7,465 bases of DNA from an uncultured Gemmatimonadota bacterium (GTDB taxonomy: Bacteria > Gemmatimonadota > Gemmatimonadetes > Gemmatimonadales > GWC2-71-9). Below are positions 1-7,465 of this stretch, piece after piece; within the stretch, counting starts at the first letter, position 1; the number at the start of each line of letters is the position of its first letter. A program made the translations under genes and the position numbers. The notes beneath the pieces are model-generated. The model saw only the letters and a list, made by a program, of their open reading frames with translations, searched no databases and was not told the origin of the DNA. Location: positions 1 to 7,465 of the forward strand of contig CAMLHP010000101.1 in the NCBI GenBank assembly GCA_946479805.1, read 5' to 3'.

Positions 1-629
1 AGCTGCTCAGCACGCTCGAACGCCCCTACTACGCGATTGTCCGGCCCACGGTCGATGCCTTGGTGCGTGCCGGGGTCCGGCCCAATACCATCACCACGGT
101 CGGAACTCTGTTTGTGATCGTCTCGGCCGTGGCTTACGGACTGGGATATGTGCGGATGGGCGGGGCGCTACTGCTCGCGTCGGGCATCATCGACACGCTC
201 GACGGCCAGGTGGCCCGGAAGAGCGCCCAGGTTACCCGGTTTGGCGCATTCTACGACTCGACCCTGGACCGGGTCGGCGATGGCGCCACCTTCATTGGCA
301 TCGCGGTCTTCCTGCTGACCGCCCCGAACGTTGCGTGGCGGCTTCCGGCCGTGATCCTCTGCATGGTGGCGATCCTCGCCTCGCTCCTGGTGTCATATGC
401 ACGGGCCCGGGCCGAGGGCCTCGGCATCGACTGCAAGGTCGGGATCGCCCAGCGCGCGGAACGCATCCTGGGACTCGGACTGGTGTCGCTGATGTTTGGC
501 GCCAGTTTCCGGGCGCAGGCGCTGGTGCTGGCCGTGGCGCTTCTGGCCGTCGCCTCGATAGTTACCGTGGTGCAGCGCTTTGTTTTCGTCCACCGCGTCG
601 CGGGGGACAGTTCCAGTATTCCTGACTGA
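1..629 (+). CDS. CDP-alcohol phosphatidyltransferase, probable phosphatidylinositol-phosphate synthase (5' end missing)
   Basis: Integral membrane enzyme that moves a phosphatidyl group from a CDP-lipid to an alcohol. The frame is open from the first full codon at base 3, and the sequence before the internal TTG at 60 (LLSTLERPYYAIVRP...) fits the family N-terminus, so the true start lies upstream; 208 residues are visible. The full signature D-x2-DG-x2-AR-x8-G-x3-D-x3-D is present (visible residues D64, D67, G68, A71, R72, G81, D85, D89); these Asp residues bind the metal and the CDP moiety. About six hydrophobic segments follow the family layout (roughly 31-49, 52-64, 93-106, 112-133, 155-169, 173-194). 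SYARARAE (131-138) and RAER (151-154) resemble the inositol-phosphate pocket of actinobacterial phosphatidylinositol-phosphate synthases, and an inositol-phosphate synthase lies 13 nt downstream, so inositol phosphate is the inferred acceptor. Phosphatidylglycerophosphate synthase is less likely. The family is certain; the substrate is inferred. Confidence 0.9.
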   Translation, partial: LLSTLERPYYAIVRPTVDALVRAGVRPNTITTVGTLFVIVSAVAYGLGYVRMGGALLLASGIIDTLDGQVARKSAQVTRFGAFYDSTLDRVGDGATFIGIAVFLLTAPNVAWRLPAVILCMVAILASLLVSYARARAEGLGIDCKVGIAQRAERILGLGLVSLMFGASFRAQALVLAVALLAVASIVTVVQRFVFVHRVAGDSSSIPD

Positions 630-634
630 AAGGA
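629..634 (+). promoter_or_regulatory. Ribosome binding site that decides the Ino1 start
   Basis: AAAGGA lies 8 nt before the GTG at 643 and only 2 nt before the alternative GTG at 637. The spacing favours 643. It overlaps the last base of the upstream stop codon, so the two genes are probably translated from one message. Confidence 0.6.
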
Positions 635-642
635 CTGTGGCA

Positions 643-1971
643 GTGGCTGACAAGAGTGTCCGGCAGATAGCGCCGGCCAAGGGCAAGCTCGGAGTGCTAA
701 CCGTGGGCCTGGGGGCAGTGGCCAGTACCTTCATCGCAGGCGTCGAGAACGTGCGGCGAGGAGCGGCCCGGCCAATCGGATCACTGACCCAGATGGGCAC
801 CATTCGCCTGGGCAAGCGCACCGATAACCGGACGCCACTGATCAACGAGTTTGTGGACCTGGCCTCGCTGGACGACCTGGTCTTCGGTGCGTGGGACCCG
901 GTTCCGGATGACTGCTACGAGGCGTGCGTCCACTGCGGCGTCCTGGACCGGCATGAGCATGTCGAGCCGATCAAGGACTTCCTGAAGGGCATCAAGCCGA
1001 TGCCGGCAGTGTTCGAGCAGGCTTACGTCAAGCGGCTGCAGGGCACCAACGTCAAGACCGGCAAGAACAAGCGCGACCTGGCCGAGCAGCTTCGCAAGGA
1101 CATCCGCGACTTCAAGCAGAAGCACGGCTGCGACCGCCTGGTGATTGTCTGGTGCGCCTCCACCGAGATCTTCATCACCCAGGGCCCGGCCCACCAGACG
1201 CTCGCGGCATTCGAGAAGGCTATGGAGGCCAACGACGCGTCGATCGCCCCGTCGATGCTCTACGCGTGGGCCGCCATCATGGAAGGCGTCCCCTTCGCCA
1301 ACGGCGCCCCCAACCTGAGCTGCGACTTCCCGGCGATGGTCGACCTCGCGAGGGACAAGGGCGTCGCCATCGGAGGCAAGGACTTCAAGACCGGCCAGAC
1401 CATGCTGAAGACCGTGCTCTCGCCCATGTTCAAGGCGCGGATGCTGGGCGTGGCGGGCTGGTACTCCACCAATATCCTCGGCAACCGCGACGGTGAGGTG
1501 CTGGACGATCCCGAGAGCTTCAAGACCAAGGAAGAGTCGAAGCTCGGGGTGCTGGAGTACATCCTGCAGCCGAAACTCTATCCCGAGCTTTACGGCGAGA
1601 TGTACCACAAGGTGCGGATCAACTACTACCCGCCGCGGGGAGACAACAAGGAGGGCTGGGACAACATCGACATCTTCGGGTGGCTGGGCTACCCGATGCA
1701 GATCAAGGTCGACTTCCTGTGCCGCGACTCGATCCTCGCAGCGCCGCTGGTGCTGGACCTCGCCATCTTCTTCGACCTGGCCCAGCGGGCCGGGATGAGC
1801 GGCATCCAGGAGTGGCTCTCGTTCTACTTCAAGAGCCCCCAGGCCGCCGCCGACCTGTACCCGGAGCACGACCTGTTCATCCAGCTGACCAAGCTCAAGA
1901 ACACGCTGCGGTGGATGAAGGGCGAGGAGCAAATTACCCACCTGGGCATCGAGTACTACGAGAACGGATGA
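643..1971 (+). CDS. ino1: Inositol-3-phosphate synthase
   Basis: Cytosolic NAD-dependent enzyme that converts D-glucose 6-phosphate to myo-inositol 3-phosphate, the first step of inositol lipid synthesis. A GTG start at 643 gives 442 residues, longer than the mycobacterial enzyme and shorter than yeast Ino1. The N-terminal Rossmann loop GLGAVAST is at 22-29. Further family landmarks are FANGAP before the dimer/catalytic domain, GGKDFKTGQT (244-253), WYSTNILGNRDG (273-284), the lysine pair K296/K300 in TKEESK (matching the SKEISK lysines of eukaryotic enzymes) and DSILAAPLVLD (362-372). The usual GGDDFK reads GGKDFK here; the first Asp is Lys246. The much longer in-frame opening from TTG 580 would overlap the transferase and is not favoured. 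The gene sits between the putative inositol-lipid synthase (13-nt gap) and a small unknown gene overlapping by ATGA, which indicates an operon. Function is well supported. Confidence 0.95.
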   Translation: MADKSVRQIAPAKGKLGVLTVGLGAVASTFIAGVENVRRGAARPIGSLTQMGTIRLGKRTDNRTPLINEFVDLASLDDLVFGAWDPVPDDCYEACVHCGVLDRHEHVEPIKDFLKGIKPMPAVFEQAYVKRLQGTNVKTGKNKRDLAEQLRKDIRDFKQKHGCDRLVIVWCASTEIFITQGPAHQTLAAFEKAMEANDASIAPSMLYAWAAIMEGVPFANGAPNLSCDFPAMVDLARDKGVAIGGKDFKTGQTMLKTVLSPMFKARMLGVAGWYSTNILGNRDGEVLDDPESFKTKEESKLGVLEYILQPKLYPELYGEMYHKVRINYYPPRGDNKEGWDNIDIFGWLGYPMQIKVDFLCRDSILAAPLVLDLAIFFDLAQRAGMSGIQEWLSFYFKSPQAAADLYPEHDLFIQLTKLKNTLRWMKGEEQITHLGIEYYENG

Positions 1972-2258
1972 AATACTTTCACCGTACCCAATTGCCGCCC
2001 GATGGCGTGGTGGCCCAGGCGGCGCGCTTCTTTGGCGCCCGCCTCGGCCCCACCGAGGAGTCGGATCGCCGGCGCGCTTTCGCCGGCCCGCTGGGCCAGC
2101 TGAGCGTGACGGTCCGCGCCGAGGGCGGGCACTACACCCTCGTCACGGTGGAGACCGACCAGCCGGGCGAGAGTGAGCTCGACAAGCTGGGAAAGCGATT
2201 TCTCACCCTGCTTCACACCGCGGCTGACCCAGGCCACGTGCCGATTGGCGCTTACTGA
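1968..2258 (+). CDS. Conserved-looking small protein of unknown function, coupled to ino1
   Basis: I do not recognise this 96-residue protein. Its ATG overlaps the ino1 stop as ATGA and there is no strong ribosome site of its own, so translation is probably coupled to Ino1. No signal peptide, membrane segment or cysteine is visible. The pattern looks alpha/beta: a short strand (MKYFHRTQ), a helix (about 11-25), a basic patch SDRRR (32-36), two strands forming a hairpin (about 42-51 and 55-64), then an amphipathic helix (about 68-84) starting ESELDKLGKRF. It is probably a small soluble cytosolic protein. Position between ino1 and hppA suggests a role near inositol-lipid synthesis (partner, regulator or accessory subunit), but that is context only. 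The longer opening in the same frame that begins at 1680 lies inside ino1 and is not real. Coding status is supported by the overlap, by the balanced composition and by the clean end before the next ribosome site. Confidence 0.75.
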   Translation: MKYFHRTQLPPDGVVAQAARFFGARLGPTEESDRRRAFAGPLGQLSVTVRAEGGHYTLVTVETDQPGESELDKLGKRFLTLLHTAADPGHVPIGAY

Positions 2259-2287
2259 ACGGCGCCGGCACACCCCCCCTCACTCGC

Positions 2288-2293
2288 AGGAGA
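2288..2293 (+). promoter_or_regulatory. Ribosome binding site of the pyrophosphatase gene
   Basis: AGGAGA, the best Shine-Dalgarno match in the window, ends 4 nt before the ATG at 2298 and fixes that start. It suggests strong independent initiation although the gene follows the small unknown gene by only 39 nt. Confidence 0.7.
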
Positions 2294-2297
2294 CTAC

Positions 2298-4667
<2,370 letters not shown>

Positions 4668-4748
4668 CCGGCATCTCGCATGTCACTCCAGGACGACGGA
4701 TGGCGCAGGTAGCAGGAGCAGCCTCGCCACCTCGACCCGGAGCCTGAC

Positions 4749-5153
4749 ATGACTTTTCCACTCGCTTTCGCTCGCCGGATGATCCTGTCCCTCCTGGCGG
4801 CCGGCGCCTGCCTGGCGGCCGCCGCCTGTGGCGGGTCCGAACCCTCCGAGCCGAACCTGCTCGGCACCTGGATCGGGGTGTACACCGACACCGAGGGCGC
4901 GGAGTACGACTACACCCTGGTGTTCAACGCCGACGGCAGCATGACCGCGACGGCCGGGGTGGAAACAGCTCCCGCCGCGACCGGCAGCTGGACCCTGACT
5001 GGGCTTCAGGTGGATGCCAGCTACGTCTATGACGGCGGGCAATCGTTCACCATCCGGGGGATGATGAGCGGGGACGGCGCCACGATGACGGGCACCTACG
5101 GCCCTGGCATCTACCCGCTCGGCCTCGGGGAGTTTTCGGTGGAGAAGGACTAG
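4749..5153 (+). CDS. Predicted small lipoprotein of unknown function
   Basis: 134 residues. A basic RR (9-10), a hydrophobic stretch (11-26) and C27 in LAAAACGGS form a type II signal peptide, so the mature protein would be lipid-anchored and about 108 residues long. The -3 residue is Ala rather than the preferred Leu/Val/Ile; C21 (LAAGAC) is a weaker alternative. ATG 4749 has CGGAG six nt upstream; ATG 4779 (M11) would also leave a working signal. The mature part begins GTWIGVYTD and runs through alternating Tyr/Thr/Val strands with GSW, GTY and DGS turns. This suggests a small beta-sandwich or beta-barrel of the lipocalin-like style, but I cannot name a family. It follows hppA by 81 nt and precedes a strong hairpin, so it may be the last gene of the upstream unit. 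No functional link to its neighbours is visible. Confidence 0.75.
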   Translation: MTFPLAFARRMILSLLAAGACLAAAACGGSEPSEPNLLGTWIGVYTDTEGAEYDYTLVFNADGSMTATAGVETAPAATGSWTLTGLQVDASYVYDGGQSFTIRGMMSGDGATMTGTYGPGIYPLGLGEFSVEKD

Positions 5154-5166
5154 CTGCAGGGCGGGC

Positions 5167-5202
5167 GTCTTCGCCTCGGGGCGCTCGCCCTGAGGCGAGG
5201 GC
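5167..5202 (+). terminator. 16-bp GC-rich hairpin, possible transcription terminator or attenuator
   Basis: The left arm GTCTTCGCCTCGGGGC (5167-5182) pairs with the right arm GCCCTGAGGCGAGGGC (5187-5202) over a GCTC loop. There are three G-U wobbles and no mismatch. It starts 13 nt after the lipoprotein stop, the usual place for a terminator. No T-run follows; a pyrimidine-rich repeat does, so it is not a classical intrinsic terminator. It could stop transcription by another route, protect the 3' end of the upstream message, or act in both roles. Confidence 0.55.
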
Positions 5203-5203
5203 T

Positions 5204-5235
5204 ATCCGTCCAACCGTCCATCCGCCCAGCCATCC
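5204..5235 (+). repeat. Four degenerate tandem copies of an 8-bp unit
   Basis: The units read ATCCGTCC, AACCGTCC, ATCCGCCC and AGCCATCC, with a looser continuation ATTCCTTCC up to 5244. Each copy differs from the first by one or two bases. It begins one base after the hairpin. It is pyrimidine-rich on this strand and therefore C-rich in the transcript. It has no coding meaning in the + frames; function unknown. Confidence 0.55.
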
Positions 5236-5321
5236 ATTCCTTCCTGATTCGATTATGTTTCGCGCAGGCCGGGGCCGTCCCGGCGCTGCAGCTGTTCGGC
5301 TCAACCTTCTGGGCGTCCATC

Positions 5322-6416
5322 GTGGCCACCCGCACAGAAACAACGAAAATCCCCGCCGGCCTTACCCGAGAACAACTGCTCGAGCTCTACTACTGGATGC
5401 GGCTCACCCGCACCCTGGAAGAACGACTTGTCGCCCTCTACCGCCAGACCAAGGTGGTGGGAGGGCTCTTTCGTTCCCTGGGCCAGGAGGCCGACGCCGT
5501 GGGCAGTGCCTTCGCGCTGGAGAGGCGGGATGTTCTCTCGCCCCTGATCCGGAACCTCGGATCCATGCTGGTGAAAGGTGCAACGCCGGTGGAGATCCTC
5601 CGCCAGTACATGGCCAGGGCTGACAGTCCAACCCGGGGCCGCGAGCTCAACATCCATTTCGGCGACACCGAGCGCGGATTCATCGGGCAGATATCGCACC
5701 TGGGCGACATGGTTCCGGTAATGGCCGGAGTCACCCTGAGCTTCAAGCTCCGGGGCGAGGACCGGGTGGGGCTGGTGTATGTGGGCGACGGCGCCACCTC
5801 GACCGGGGCGTTCCACGAGGGCATCAACCTGGCCGCGGTGCAGCGCTGTCCGCTGGTGGTTGTGGTCGAGAACAATGGCTACGCCTATTCGACACCCACC
5901 TCGAAGCAGACCGCCGCGAAGCAGTTTGTCGACAAGGCACCTGGTTACGGAATTCCCGGCATCCAGGCCGATGGCAACGACGTGCTGGCGGTATACCGGG
6001 CCACCCGTGAGGCGGTTGACCGGGCCCGGGCGGGCGAGGGCACCAGCCTGGTCGAGCTCCTCACCTATCGGAGGAAGGGCCACGCCGAGCATGACAACCA
6101 GTCCTACGTCCCCGGTGGTGAAATCGAGCGCTGGGCGTCCGAGAATGACCCTCTCGACCGTTATTCCCGCGTGCTCCAGCGGGATTTCGACTTTCCGGTG
6201 ACCGAGATCGCCGGCACCGACGACCGGGTCCGCCAGGAAGTGGACGCCGCCACCGAAGTGGCCGAGCAGTCGCCCGCGCCGGAGCCGCGGGATGCGCTGC
6301 TGGGTGTGTATGCCGATCCGCCCGCGGCATCCGATCTCTGGTTCCGGCAGGACGTGACCAGCGCGGTTGAGCGGAACGAGCGCGCACAGGGCTGGGGAAC
6401 CTTCGATGGCAACTGA
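5322..6416 (+). CDS. 2-oxoacid dehydrogenase complex E1 component, alpha subunit (pyruvate or branched-chain type)
   Basis: Thiamine-diphosphate subunit that, with the beta chain encoded next, decarboxylates a 2-oxoacid (pyruvate or branched-chain) and reductively acylates the lipoyl group of E2; cytosolic alpha2-beta2. 364 residues, normal for the family. The TPP motif starts at GDGATSTG (155-162) and closes with NN (184-185), followed by GYAYSTP. H254 in the RRKGHAEHD loop matches the conserved active-site loop histidine. The N-terminal helix LTREQLLELYYWMRL...EERL (14-35) is typical. GTG 5322 is the first usable start after the lipoprotein stop, which lies in the same frame, and gives the family-like N-terminus MATRTET; ribosome site weak. 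YAYSTP and GDGATSTG are seen in both branched-chain and bacterial pyruvate enzymes, so the substrate is not decided (pdhA, bkdA1 or acoA are all possible). The 3' end overlaps the beta gene by 11 nt. Confidence 0.93.
   Translation: MATRTETTKIPAGLTREQLLELYYWMRLTRTLEERLVALYRQTKVVGGLFRSLGQEADAVGSAFALERRDVLSPLIRNLGSMLVKGATPVEILRQYMARADSPTRGRELNIHFGDTERGFIGQISHLGDMVPVMAGVTLSFKLRGEDRVGLVYVGDGATSTGAFHEGINLAAVQRCPLVVVVENNGYAYSTPTSKQTAAKQFVDKAPGYGIPGIQADGNDVLAVYRATREAVDRARAGEGTSLVELLTYRRKGHAEHDNQSYVPGGEIERWASENDPLDRYSRVLQRDFDFPVTEIAGTDDRVRQEVDAATEVAEQSPAPEPRDALLGVYADPPAASDLWFRQDVTSAVERNERAQGWGTFDGN
6394..6397 (+). promoter_or_regulatory. Ribosome binding site supporting the E1-beta start at 6406
   Basis: GGGG, within GGGGAAC, lies 8 nt before the ATG at 6406, inside the end of the alpha gene. 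The longer opening from the upstream start at 6367 would add 13 residues unlike the family N-terminus and has no comparable site. Confidence 0.45.
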
Positions 6417-7404
6417 GACTGCGCCTGCTGCGGGGACCACTTTCCTCGAGGCCATAAGGCAGGGCCTGTTGGAGGAGATGGAGCGGGACGAGAACGTCTT
6501 CTGCATCGGTGAGGACATCGGGGCCTACGGCGGTGCGTTCAAGGTCACCGAAGGCCTGATGGACCGGTTTGGTGATCGCAGGGTCATCGACACCCCCATC
6601 AGCGAGGCGGCCATCGTGGGCGCGGCGGCCGGCGCCGCCCACATGGGCATGCGACCGGTGTGCGAGATGCAGTTCATCGACTTCATCTCCAACGGCTACG
6701 ACATGCTCACCAACTACGTGGCCACCGCCCGTTACCGGGCTTTTCTGCCGTGCCCCATGGTGGTGCGCGGCCCGTCGGGCGGATACGTCCGGGGAGGGCC
6801 GTTCCACTCCCAGAATCCCGAGGCGGCCTTCCTCCACACCCCCGGGCTCAAGATCGTCTATCCATCGACCCCATCGGATGCCAAGGGGCTCATCAAGTCC
6901 GCCATCCGTGACGAGGACTGTGTCCTCTTCTTCGAGCACAAGTACCTCTATCGCCGGATCCGCGAGACCCTGCCTGAGGGTGACCACACCGTACCCATTG
7001 GGAAGGCGCGTACCGCTCGCGAGGGCAGGGACCTGTCGATCATCACCTACGCCGCGACCGTCTGGAAGGCGCTGGAGGCCGCCGAGCAGCTGGAGAAGGA
7101 GGACGGCCTCTCGGTCGAGGTGATCGACCTTCGCACCCTGCTTCCCATGGACGACAACGCCATTGTAGCCACGGTGAAGAAGACCAACCGGGTGCTGGTG
7201 CTGCACGAGGACAACGCAACGGGTGGCGTGGCCGGGGAGATCACGGCCCGCATCAACGAGCTTGCCTTCGAGTGGCTGGACGCGCCGGTGCGGCGGGTGG
7301 CGGCGCACGACGTGCCGCTGCCATATGCTCCCGCGCTGGAGGATTTCGTCCTGCCGCAGACGTCCGACGTGGTGCGCGCGGCAAGGTGGCTGGCCAACTA
7401 CTAG
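6406..7404 (+). CDS. 2-oxoacid dehydrogenase complex E1 component, beta subunit
   Basis: Partner of the alpha chain in the E1 heterotetramer; it supplies the glutamate that activates the thiamine ring. 332 residues from ATG 6406, a normal length. N-terminal pyrimidine-binding domain: GEDIGAYGGAFKVTEGL (35-51), TPISEAAI (63-70) with E67 as the expected cofactor-activating residue, CEMQFIDFI (86-94), and H134-S135-Q136, whose His matches the catalytic His of bacterial E1-beta. FEHKYLYR and VPIGKA mark the linker to the C-terminal transketolase-type domain (about 203-325), which mediates contact with alpha and E2. The start overlaps the alpha stop by 11 nt, so the two chains are probably made in equal amounts. 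It resembles both PdhB and BkdA2; pyruvate or branched-chain 2-oxoacids are the likely substrates. No E2 or E3 gene lies in the window; the E2 gene may follow beyond 7465 or be elsewhere. Confidence 0.94.
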   Translation: MATETAPAAGTTFLEAIRQGLLEEMERDENVFCIGEDIGAYGGAFKVTEGLMDRFGDRRVIDTPISEAAIVGAAAGAAHMGMRPVCEMQFIDFISNGYDMLTNYVATARYRAFLPCPMVVRGPSGGYVRGGPFHSQNPEAAFLHTPGLKIVYPSTPSDAKGLIKSAIRDEDCVLFFEHKYLYRRIRETLPEGDHTVPIGKARTAREGRDLSIITYAATVWKALEAAEQLEKEDGLSVEVIDLRTLLPMDDNAIVATVKKTNRVLVLHEDNATGGVAGEITARINELAFEWLDAPVRRVAAHDVPLPYAPALEDFVLPQTSDVVRAARWLANY

Positions 7405-7427
7405 GGGTTAGGGTCGGGGGTTAGGGG
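7404..7427 (+). repeat. Telomere-like G-rich tract with four G-runs, possible G-quadruplex
   Basis: Four G-runs of 4, 3, 5 and 4 bases are separated by loops TTA, TC and TTA. This fits the canonical four-tract quadruplex rule. The first G is the last base of the E1-beta stop codon. GGGTTAGGG units recall the short intergenic G-rich repeats seen in some high-GC genomes. It may form structure in the mRNA 3' end or in single-stranded DNA. A looser unit, AATGGGTTAGA, recurs at 7438-7448. Confidence 0.6.
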
Positions 7428-7465
7428 TCAGGCGCGAATGGGTTAGATTTGCTGAGGCTGCGTGA
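7428..7465. other. Noncoding tail, start of the next intergenic region
   Basis: No start codon followed by an open frame, no -10/-35 pair and no hairpin that I can support. It contains TTAGATTTG, a less GC-rich stretch that could precede a promoter, but there is not enough sequence to judge. Confidence 0.3.

Noticed and set aside
580..642. Longer Ino1 starting at TTG 580
   Set aside because: It would overlap the transferase gene by 50 nt and add residues not seen at Ino1 N-termini; AAAGGA points to GTG 643.
781..1941. Long minus-strand open frame across ino1 (386 codons)
   Set aside because: Composition is Leu/Val/Glu/His-rich antisense of a high-GC gene, with no recognisable motif, and the + strand gene is certain.
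4702..4728. Weak stem between hppA and the lipoprotein gene (GGCGCAGG with CCTCGCC)
   Set aside because: Only 7 bp with a bulge and a 12-nt loop and no T-run; expected by chance at this GC content.
5244..5262. Less GC-rich patch TGATTCGATTATGTTT as an E1 promoter
   Set aside because: A -10-like GATTAT can be read, but no credible -35 box lies 16-18 nt upstream.
5154..5321. N-terminal extension of E1-alpha, since the frame is open back to the lipoprotein stop
   Set aside because: No ATG, GTG or TTG occurs in this stretch, and the extension would cross the hairpin and repeat; the family N-terminus fits GTG 5322.
5255..5623. + strand ATG frame of 122 codons overlapping the start of E1-alpha
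   Set aside because: Arg/Pro/Gly-rich out-of-frame reading of the E1-alpha gene with no ribosome site.
5301..7308. Two long minus-strand open frames (5301-6518 and 6061-7308) across the E1 genes
   Set aside because: They overlap each other and two certain + strand genes, and their protein composition is antisense-like.

Overview
This is a high-GC (about 65 % by eye), densely packed window in which every supportable gene lies on the + strand. The codon style, the long inositol-phosphate synthase, the divergent membrane pyrophosphatase and the lipid gene suggest a non-actinobacterial Gram-negative-type bacterium. Gemmatimonadota or a neighbouring uncultured phylum is my best guess from protein style, but nothing here proves the taxon.

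Region 1 (1-2258) looks like an inositol-phospholipid module. The window opens inside a CDP-alcohol phosphatidyltransferase with a perfect catalytic motif and an SYxRARAE...RAER pattern like that of phosphatidylinositol-phosphate synthases. It is followed after 13 nt by an inositol-3-phosphate synthase (Ino1), and then, through an ATGA stop/start overlap, by a 96-residue protein I do not recognise. Ino1 would make inositol phosphate from glucose 6-phosphate, and the transferase would attach it to a CDP-lipid.

Region 2 (2298-4667) is a 789-residue membrane-integral pyrophosphatase (HppA), 39 nt after the small gene. The acidic active-site residues are all visible, but it belongs to a divergent subtype with altered signature motifs, a lengthened cytosolic loop and a mixed K+-dependence signature. 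It would hydrolyse PPi, a by-product of steps such as CDP-lipid synthesis, and pump H+ and/or Na+.

Region 3 (4668-5321) holds one small predicted lipoprotein of unknown function and a 168-nt gap. The gap contains a 16-bp hairpin and four degenerate copies of an 8-bp repeat. The hairpin probably separates the upstream transcription unit from the next one.

Region 4 (5322-7404) encodes the alpha and beta subunits of a thiamine-diphosphate 2-oxoacid dehydrogenase (E1 of a pyruvate or branched-chain complex), overlapping by 11 nt. E2 and E3 are not in the window. The last 60 nt are noncoding and start with a telomere-like G-quadruplex motif that overlaps the E1-beta stop codon.

I see no mobile element, CRISPR array, tRNA, rRNA or clear defence system. 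The most unusual items are the unknown 96-residue protein coupled to Ino1, the divergent pyrophosphatase, and the two intergenic repeat/structure elements.
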